Source: Salminus brasiliensis
Lineage: Eukaryota; Chordata; Actinopteri; Characiformes; Bryconidae
Assembly: GCF_030463535.1 (NCBI RefSeq)
Contig: NC_132879.1
Coordinates: forward strand, 35,326,425 to 35,390,424
Direction: 5' to 3'
Length of the DNA stretch: 64,000 nt
A model generated the notes under the pieces. The model was given only the letters and a program-made list of their open reading frames with translations. It had not been told where the DNA came from and made no database searches. Positions 55,815 through 64,000 of this stretch are shown one piece after another. A program made the translations under genes and the position numbers. Positions within the stretch are counted from its first letter, which is position 1. Each line of letters starts with the position of its first letter.

Positions 55815-55910
55815 AATGTTCTGTCCCCTTCACTTCAGGCGGCGCCGTCACACGTTCTCTGCTAACGTAAAAAGAAAACACTTTTTGTAAACACTGAAAA
55901 CAGACATGCT

Positions 55911-55917
55911 ATATATA
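55911..55917 (-). promoter_or_regulatory. Possible TATA box of the Spi-like gene
   Basis: Minus-strand TATATAT about 97 bases upstream of the ATG at 55814. A start near 55885 would give a 5' UTR of about 70 nt. The surrounding A/T richness makes this uncertain. Confidence 0.4.
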
Positions 55918-57198
55918 ATGACACAGATTGGATAACCTTGTTGTAACTCAGCAGTGCTAATGACCCATGGTGTTTCTGACTCACTCTTAATAAGCTCTCT
56001 GCTAGGGGGTTGGACAGGCCTCACTAACGTGATCTACGACCCGTATGACAAGAGGGGGTCTCTGAGATCCCAAAACACTCGACACACACAAAAAGCCACA
56101 ACGACCCTAACAGCAGCAACAGCTCCAGATCTCCCCAACACACACCTCTCTGGCTTTGTAAACATTATGTACTGCCTTGACCACATCCACCTCCTAACTG
56201 AGCAAGATAAGGAGAGCCCAGCCACAGTAAAACCCTAATTCTCATATCCCGTAGCAGAAAAACAGCTCACACAGTCACTTAGCTTAGAACGCTTTAAAGA
56301 TCTTTTTTTTAGTCACACATAACCACAGAGTTTAGTAACAGACCACACATCTGTACCTGTCAGATGCCAAGCAATTCAAGACAAAAGCCTTTGAAAAAAC
56401 ACAATCTATGTAGTCTATCTTCCTCAAGATGGGTTTTACTTTGTTTTTGAGTACTTTTACCTTGAAAAGTTAATGTTTCAGAATATTATTCAATACTATT
56501 TAGTAGATCCAGGCAGGTCAATGTATTGTGTAGGTTAATGGTCGGATGAGACCCAAATTCAGCTTTCTGGCAAAAATATAAAACACCACATGTTGCACAA
56601 ACTCATAAATATTACATCATGACAATATATTCCAATATATTTAACGATACACAATATGTATCGCAACACTTATAACACGCCAACCAAATGCATCAGCAGT
56701 TGCAGATTCTTAAGAACTGCTATTCCAACACTCTCCCATACTGAAAACAGTGATTTATCATTTTATCTCCTCCCCTCATCCATTTAAACAGCACTAATTA
56801 CACTCTCTGATATCCACAACATACTCAGAAAAGCATATTGTGTATGGCGGTAACAGAATGTATCACAATGCGACAATTTTTTGTCACATTAGCACAGACA
56901 TAACACTGCATTCCTATATAATTGCTATTCCTAAACCAACACCATTTCAATAGTGAAATATGGGGGTGGCAGCATTGTGTTCTGGGGAATGGCTTTCTCG
57001 ACAAGGACTGGGACTTGTTAAAACTGAAGGATGAGTGGATAGTGCATGATCAAACAAAATAATAATAATAATAATAATAATAAAGATAATAAAGAAAGTG
57101 GGAACACAGGTGTACAATATGTACAATTACCAAGCCCAGACCTGGGCAAATTAAATTATTGGGTTCAAGGCATTCCCCCTGGACAGGGTGCCAGCCTC

Positions 57199-57251
<53 letters not shown>
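57199..57251. repeat. (TG)n(TA)n compound microsatellite
   Basis: About ten TG units followed by about fifteen TA units. Confidence 0.95.
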
Positions 57252-57254
<3 letters not shown>

Positions 57255-57725
57255 TTATATATGCATATAAAATGGTGAAGGCAAAAATGCCCAGAACCGG
57301 ATGGAATGGAAGTCGATGTAAAGAGTTTATTCCAAGTATTTGTATTGGTCAATTTATTCAGAATTATTAACATGGTGCATAGAACATTTACAGAGTTCAA
57401 AACATTGAGAAAACTAAAAATGGATAGATGCATATAGATATGTGGTTTTCATTGGACAATAACGATATATATGTATATGTATATGTATATATGTGTATGT
57501 AAAATCAGCTACTGTTTACTTTTTCAGGACAATGTGACACTGGGGATATGTATAGAGCATTGTGAAAAACAAGAGCAGGCACACTAAAGTAAAAGAGGGC
57601 AAAAAAGTTTATTGGGTCATTCTATACAACAACTACACAAATAAAGAACTACATATTGTCATATATCATAATATTTACATCACTGTACTTAAAGCATTAA
57701 AACATCACATAATTTTTCAGTCAGG

Positions 57726-57731
57726 TTTATT
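57726..57731 (-). terminator. Poly(A) signal of spic
   Basis: Minus-strand AATAAA about 245 bases after the TAG at 57978-57976. A second hexamer lies at 57608-57613 and may be used instead. Confidence 0.45.
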
Positions 57732-57975
57732 TCACAAATTAGTTATATACCACACAATAAGAGGACTGTACAACGCATCATTTTTTGATTTGGATTATTT
57801 ACAGCATGGGTTGCATCACAACAGTTAACATATTAGTGTTTAAGAGTTCAGTCTACTTCATATTTTAGTATCAGTGACCAGAGAGTAATTCACATATGGT
57901 TTTTAGGATGAGTTTTCTTCAAAACATTGACAGTCCCACAGTTCACATGTAGAAAGTGCAGTTGGGAACAGCTCA

Positions 57976-59824
57976 CTACAATTGAACATGTGTTTTTAGG
58001 GCGTCTGGTGATGTCAGGACAGCAGTGAGGTCGTACTCCCCTTGGTAAGGGTACTGCCCATACCAGCTGTGCCAGTCAGGTCCTGCTGAGCAGTAATATC
58101 CCTGGTCAGCAGGGACTTGCTGATGAGGGAGCAGCTCTTGAACTGAGGGCCCAGAGCTGGAGGCTGGCATGGTGCCCAGTCTCTGCAGGATCAGAGGGTT
58201 AAACTGGTAGGTGAGTTTGCGCCGCACCTTGATGATCTCACCAGTGCGGCTGTAGTTGCGGAGGGCTCGTGCCATTTTCTGGTAGGTCATGGCTTTGCGG
58301 TTGCCCTTACGTTGGCCCCAGCACTCGGCCAGCTTCTCTTTGTTTTTGGAGATGAAGTGGAAAGTGCCGCTCCCACGGTCTGTCCACTGGATGGAATCGC
58401 CCATGCTGGCATCATGGAGTGCTTCATGCAGGTATTCGTACAGACGCAGCTTCTTGCGGCCTGACCGGGGGAAAAAAAGAGGACACGTCAAACCCAAAGC
58501 TCAAGCGAGTTCTGTTTTTACTTACTTTTACTACTAACTTTTTTTTTATTAAAGAGTGTATATATATATATATATGCTTTAATTATTTTTCTTGTTATTA
58601 TTATTTAATCTAATGATCTTGTTTGGAAACTGCAATCATTAGATTAAATACAAAAACATTGATACAGTTAGTTATAATTTTATGTCTGTCAGTTTTTCAG
58701 CTCAGCCATTAAAAAAAGGAGAAAGCCCAACATGTACAGTTACCAGTTCTAACTGGTAATGCAGCACATTCTCTCACCTTTCTCACCTTTTGGGAGGCGT
58801 TCTCGTAGGACCGGATAAAGTGTCGGGGGCTCAGCCGTCCCCCATGGAGACACCTCTGGCACAACATGAGACCACTGCTGAAAAAGATAAGAGAAAAGAC
58901 CTGAATCAAAAAACAGGACCAATCGTGCCTAAGGATATAAGGTAATGTATGCAATACGCCGTTTTCTGGGTTGCAGATATTAAGTAAAAAGCGCTGTGTA
59001 CTTACTGATACTTCACCCCACTCGCATGTGGCTCCTGGAGTCCCACTGTGGGGGGTGTAACAGGAATGGTAGCAGGAAGCAGGGTGTGTCACTGAAGAGT
59101 CGTGACTCCTCAGTGTCTCATAGTATTTACTGTCTAAAAAAAAGAAAGATTAATAATTAAAAACTTTAAGTAATTCAATAATTATTACAATAATAAGCCA
59201 ATGTTAAAAAAGATTAGTAATTGTGCTGTTATAAAATATTTAGTATATTTACTTCTAACAGTAAGTTAACAGAACTTTAATATCAGGTAAATACATTTTT
59301 ATTATATTTGTTGCAGCATTATTACAAACAATTGTTTTTTCAAGTGCATTATCTATATGTAATGTAATGTTTTACTTATTGACATTTATTAGATTCAAAT
59401 ATTATATATTTTATTAATTTATTTGTATTTCTTTGTTCATTGTTTTTTATATGTCCTATGTGTGCTTTTATATTCATATACTAATATCTATATTTCTGGT
59501 GGAAAAAGCAACCAAATCAGTTAAACTTTTTTGTTGCTGTTTTTTTGTTTTGTTTTTGTTTTTAATAGCCTTTTACCTGGGTCATAATAAAGTATTTCAG
59601 AGTGTCGTTGCATCACATCAATGGCATCTTGAAAGTCTTGATTGATGTCATTATCCAGAGATCCCTGCAAAATAAATAAAAAAAAATAAATAAAAAAAAA
59701 AATAAAAAATATATATATATATACAACAAATCATTTTAATGCTATCTTTAGCGAATGTCATTACTCCTACTGCAGCTATTACAATTCACAGCACTGATGC
59801 CTCTACATTTTGAAAACTCACCAT
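57976..59824 (-). CDS. spic: Spi-C ETS transcription factor
   Basis: In mammals Spi-C controls red-pulp and iron-recycling macrophages and B-cell functions by binding PU-box (GGAA) sites. Exons: 59824-59822 (ATG only, donor GTGAGT), 59664-59577, 59133-59006, 58877-58787, 58460-57976; phases 0, 1, 0, 1 agree and the total is 795 nt, 264 residues against 248 in human. The N-terminus [18 protein letters not shown] resembles human Spi-C FEDAFEVLRQHS. The ETS domain (residues about 104-195) reads [55 protein letters not shown], closest to Spi-C among Spi members. A Tyr/Gln/Trp-rich tail of about 70 residues follows, as in Spi-C. Exon 4 has a CAGCAG tandem acceptor that could add or drop one Gln. 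Adjacency to mybpc1 on the same strand matches human 12q23. Confidence 0.93.
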
Positions 59825-59926
59825 GTTGCCTGTTGAGTACGTGTCGCTGGATGAGTGTTAGGTCCAGGTGTGATCCAGCAGATAATATTCAAACAGGTAT
59901 AACCGAGATTTCAGAACAGCGGCTGA

Positions 59927-59933
59927 TTTTATA
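59927..59933 (-). promoter_or_regulatory. TATA box of spic
   Basis: Minus-strand TATAAAA 103 bases upstream of the spic ATG. A start near 59900 gives a 5' UTR of about 75 nt running directly into the ATG-only coding exon. Confidence 0.65.
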
Positions 59934-60479
59934 GCCTACCCAAACAAATGGCGTGCCACAGACTTGGGTCCATTTAAATGTAGGCCCATTTAAATGCTGC
60001 AACGTCAGACCGCTCCTCGTGCAAACCATTCTCTATGGTACTTCTCTTTTTGGAAATGTAGACCACGCAGGACTCCCACAATTGCTCTATCACATTATCT
60101 CTAAATCTCCATCGATAAAAAAAAGCAAAGCTTCCAAGCCATTAGTTTGTTCAGGAATCGTATTTGCATTTCTGGTTAGATGCTTTAGGGCACTTGTGTT
60201 TATCACTACTGTAAAATGCTGCATGAGCTGTCGAGCAACAACTGCTGTGATTACCTGTTCCAGTGCAATCTCATTAACTGTGAAAATAATCTTGCACATT
60301 TTCGCACATTAGTAGCGTAGAGTTAGTAGAGTAGAGTTAGTAGAGCTCATATTGTTTATCTAAGTGACCCTAACTGTTGGACACAAGCCCTGGACGCAAC
60401 TAAAGTCACAGGTTTTCTCTGTAGGAATGCAACTGCACTTTGTTGCTGCTGAAATAAAGCCATTGCAGAGCCCAATACT

Positions 60480-60660
60480 AGTATGCATTGCATGCAAAAG
60501 TTTGGGCACCCCAGGCATAAAGTCATGTTACTGTGAACAGATAAGTACACAAATAATGAACTGATCTCCAAATGGTCTCAGAACTTAATTAGCTTGTTTG
60601 TGCTATGGCTTGTTCAAATTCATCATTAGGAAAGGCCAGGTGATGCAAATGTAAAGGTTT
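60480..60660. repeat. Interspersed repeat with gcaaaagtttgggcacccc
   Basis: The phrase gcaaaagtttgggcacccca followed by aaagtcatgttactgtgaac is a relative, in opposite orientation, of the repeat at 24350-24545. Confidence 0.5.
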
Positions 60661-61437
60661 TAGAAATACAGTAAAATACCCTTAACCTTGTCCCAATTGT
60701 CCCTGAGCAGCTGCCTCGCTCCCTGAACATAAAAAAACTTGACACCCACAAAGCAAGAGAATGCTAGAAGTATTTCATTTTATACAGTGTTTATTCTTAC
60801 TCCAACAGTTGTAACTGTTACAACTGCAATTTCCCTCTAGGGTCAATAAAGTATTTCTGATTCTATTATCCGAGGTCTAAGAGGACCGGACCAAGAAACT
60901 GTCTGTGAGAAAGTGCTTGTACACTGTTAAAAAAAAAAAAAAAAAACACCCAATAGAATCTACTAAACTAACTAAATTTGACAGCGATAACACACTAAAA
61001 TAAATAAGGGAAAGTCTACCTAACCTTTTTTCAATATATTACACAGCTAATTGCTTATAGAAATGTAATGACAACAATATAACTTTTAATTTCTTATCTA
61101 TTTCGTATTTATTATTAATATATAAGACTAATTAAACATTACCTATTCGGAAAAGGTTTGCTTTACTTTAAAAATGGTGTCAGACACAAAAGAAAAAAAT
61201 GACGACAGGAGGTACAAAAGGACATCACCCCTCACCCCACCTCCCAATCACTGTCTAATGCCATTAACTTTGAAGAGGTTCTTTAACAACTACATCACAC
61301 TAACCCTTTCTACTACTCTTAAGTCTGGGGTATTTAAGATTGCTGAATGAATAATAATCAATGATTATAAAAGGCAACAAACATAAAGAGGCATCACAAC
61401 TATATGCAAATTTTAAACTACGTGTCTATTTGCAATG

Positions 61438-61990
61438 TATACACCAACCAGCCACTTCATTAACAACGCCTCTTTATTCCTACACTCTAATAGCCACACA
61501 GGAGCACTGTGCAGTTCTATAATTACAGACTCTGCATACTCTGCTAGCCTCCCTTCACCCTGTTCTTCAATGGGCAGGACCCCACAGGACTGACCACCAC
61601 ACCACAGAGCAGGTAGTATCTGGGTGGTGGGTCATTCTCAGCACTGCAGTGATACTGACATGGTGGTGGGGTGTTAGTGTGTGTTGCGCTGGTACAAGTG
61701 GTTTAAACACAGCAGTGCTGCTGGAGTTTTTAAACACTGTGTCCACTCACTGTCCACTCTGTTAGACACTCCTACCTAATTCTTCTAGATGTAAAGTCAG
61801 AGACACACGCTCATCTGTTGCTGCACAGTTTGCGATGATTATCCTCTAGTTATTCATACCTGCTTTGTGGTGGTCAGTCCTGTGGGGTCCTGACCATTGA
61901 AGAACAGGGTGAAATGAAGGTAATAAAGTATGCAGAGAAACAGATGGACCCGAGAGAGCGCAATTGACCACTGGCTTCCTGCAGTTTGTA
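61438..61990. mobile_element. Palindromic non-autonomous element
   Basis: caccctgttcttcaatgggc aggaccccacaggactgacc accac at about 61558-61603 is mirrored by gtggtggtcagtcctgtggg gtcctgaccattgaagaaca gggtg at about 61867-61912, and matching continues outward (tctgcatact / agtatgcaga). The middle has the phrase gggtcattctcagcactgca common in fish genomes. It has no coding capacity. Confidence 0.75.
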
Positions 61991-63532
61991 AAAGAAGAGT
62001 TGGCTGACTGCACACGTGTCGGAAGGGGAGTGTGTTGGTCTTCACCCTCACTAGTCCTCATTCCCACACGTGTTAGCTAGCTAACATTAGCTGCTTTAAC
62101 ATTAGCACAACTTTAGCATCCACACATTCAGGTAGCTTGCTAGCAAAATGCCTTATCTAGCTACCAAGTTCATTTATCCAGATACCGTCCTCGTCCACAT
62201 CTTATTAACTAGTCCTAGTTTAATACAGAAGCACACAGACTACAAATCTTGTGATAGATCCTCTTCTTAAATACATCTTTTGAAGTTGCAGTTGTCATTG
62301 ATGGAAAACAGGCAGAATATATAAAATTGGTCCATTATTAGTTATTTTACCTACTGACTAACAGACTGGAGACAATTATATAAACGATTTACATGGGTTG
62401 TATACTCCACCCTCCAGAATCCTGCTGAAAAAGGCTCATCAAACCCCATGCTTGAGGTCAAAAGACCTTCAGAAAGGGGTGCTGGTGCACTGTTCTACTG
62501 TGCAGTGCCTGAACTTCATGAAAGAACCATTAGAAGAAACCCTTTGCTGTCTCCTTACCTCAAATTTCATCAGAAAGTTTCAAAGGAACATCCAAACAAG
62601 TCTGGTGGATTTTTGGAAACAAGCCCCGTAAAAATAGAATTCTTATTTTTTATATACTATAATAATAAGGATGATAATAAAAAGAATATCTAATGTAATG
62701 CTTTTTGGAAATTACGTCATATTTGTCCTCACTTAGCTTCTCACAGTAACAGACATTCTGACATTCTAACAGACAGTGCTTTACATGCTTTTCCTTTTTT
62801 TTCGTATTACTAATAAATGTACAGTATGTACAGTGCTGTATGAAACCCCTTGGGCTAGTGAGAGTGTCTAGTGCTTCCTAGAAATGCGGGCCTATCGTCC
62901 TTGGCCGTCTGTGTTTGTCTCTCAGGATTGCAAGACTGCAGTTAAGCTTCCTTCTTGTTTATCCTTAAACAAGCAGCAATTGTAATGTAATTCCTTGGGA
63001 AGTGGTTTCATCGCGATGGTTGAACGTAATCACTATTTACACCACGAACAACAACTTTTCTTTTTAGTGCGTTCAACACCAGGCAGGTCTCCACTGGCCG
63101 CGATAAAAGATAGCGATCCTTCTGTCCTCCAGTCATCGGTCCGTCAAGTTAATACGTGACTGACATTTCAGAGGCCGATTGTTTACCCTATGTAATCTAA
63201 CACTTTAAGAAGATACCGCTCAATTTATTTCAAGCTATCAATACATGAGTTTTAAATATCAACTGACTGACTGGGGAAGTTCCCCTTTCAGGTTTGCAGA
63301 GTGTAAAAGAGTAGATGAGCCGCGATAAAAGGGGCAGAGCAAGATTAGAGAAGCACGCTGAGATTACTGGCATTCAGCACCAGTGACTGACAGGAACTCA
63401 CAATGGACAACAGTCACTAAGAGTGGGCAGTCTGTCAGGAGAAGACAGTTAGAAACCCTGTACTGTATGGCATAACACAGCGTTCTGGGACTTATACAGT
63501 GTGCTGCTATACTGTAAGTCACCAAAACCAAA

Positions 63533-63534
63533 AA

Positions 63535-63566
<32 letters not shown>

Positions 63567-63597
63567 GTGTGTGTGCTTGTGTGTGTGTGTATGTGTG
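63533..63597. repeat. (GT)n microsatellite
   Basis: Interrupted GT repeat of about 65 bp. Confidence 0.95.
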
Positions 63598-64000
63598 ACA
63601 CTGGTATTGTTTCCTGCCTGCACTCTGTGATAAAATGTGGGGTTTGTGGGGCATTGTAAAACTTTCCCTTTCCTCACAGTGTGCTCCCTCATGATCAGAT
63701 GAAACCATAAATCAGACAGCTTAGCTTAAAGCCACAGCATTATTCAGTGTTGGCCAGATTGCTTGTAACGATATTCTTGAAACTTACAAGAATATTCAGA
63801 GTTCAGAGTAGAGAGAGAGCAACCAACGGGGGGTACCGGCTGTGGAACGAAAGAGCTCTACGGACGGGTGGCATTCTTTTAGAGATTGTCGCCTGGAAAG
63901 GTCTGCATATGTGATGCCAAGACGTTTAAAAAATAATGTAAATGTCTTTTATATGTGACCTGATCCTGATCTTTACTCTGATCCAGGAGTGAGAGTTTGT

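Larger units (their letters stand above)
55815..57607. other. Intergenic region between the two Spi genes
   Basis: Holds the Spi-like 5' flank, a Tc1 transposase scrap (gtgaaatatgggggtggcag at 56955), and microsatellites at 57058-57082 (AAT) and 57199-57251 (TG then TA). No exon seen. Confidence 0.6.
59934..64000. other. Region upstream of spic, no supported gene
   Basis: 4 kb holding a repeat fragment at about 60480-60660, a poly(A) run at 60929-60946, a palindromic element (61438-61990) and a GT microsatellite. No multi-exon gene could be assembled on either strand. Confidence 0.6.

Noticed and set aside
57050-57433. A 127-codon minus-strand open frame
   Set aside because: Its core is translation of TA and TG microsatellites (IYIYIY, HTHTHT) and an AAT repeat.
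63364-63708. A 114-codon minus-strand open frame near the window end
   Set aside because: It runs through a GT microsatellite (HTHTYTYTHTHT) and has no family features.

Overview
This is a vertebrate nuclear genome window, almost certainly from a teleost fish and probably an otophysan (characin, catfish or electric-fish type). The evidence is split genes with GT/AG introns, proteins that follow vertebrate MYBPC1 and SPIC through every exon, and a repeat load typical of fish: L2 LINE tails, tRNA-like SINEs, decayed Tc1 elements and palindromic MITEs. All recognised genes lie on the minus strand, so transcription runs from high to low coordinates. Nearly all single-frame ORFs longer than 60 codons in this window are chance or repeat-derived; the real genes are short exons that had to be joined.

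Position ~620-44460 is mybpc1, the slow skeletal myosin-binding protein C gene. I placed 33 coding exons with matching splice phases, giving a 1,317-residue protein, plus one alternative 40-nt exon that supplies a second C-terminus. The order is a modular N-terminus (eight in-frame cassette-like exons, one encoding a Pro/Glu/Val repeat), then Ig C1, M-motif, Ig C2-C5, FN3 C6-C7, Ig C8, FN3 C9, Ig C10, and a tail. A TATA box lies about 280 bases upstream of the ATG and a poly(A) signal lies at ~640.

Position 44500-52250 is intergenic and repeat-rich, with an L2 LINE fragment, SINEs and a MITE. At 52569-55814 is a five-exon ETS gene of the Spi subfamily. At 57976-59824 is a second five-exon Spi gene, recognised as spic. 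The two share exon architecture (first coding exon is only the ATG, second coding exon is 88 nt, ETS domain in the last exon) and look like an old tandem pair. The order spic - mybpc1 on one strand matches the human 12q23 block.

Position 60-64 kb has no gene I can support; it holds a palindromic repeat element, simple repeats and one weak promoter-like stretch.

No prokaryotic, CRISPR, viral or toxin locus is present. The most interesting points are the combinatorial N-terminus of mybpc1, its two alternative C-termini, and the extra Spi-family gene beside spic.
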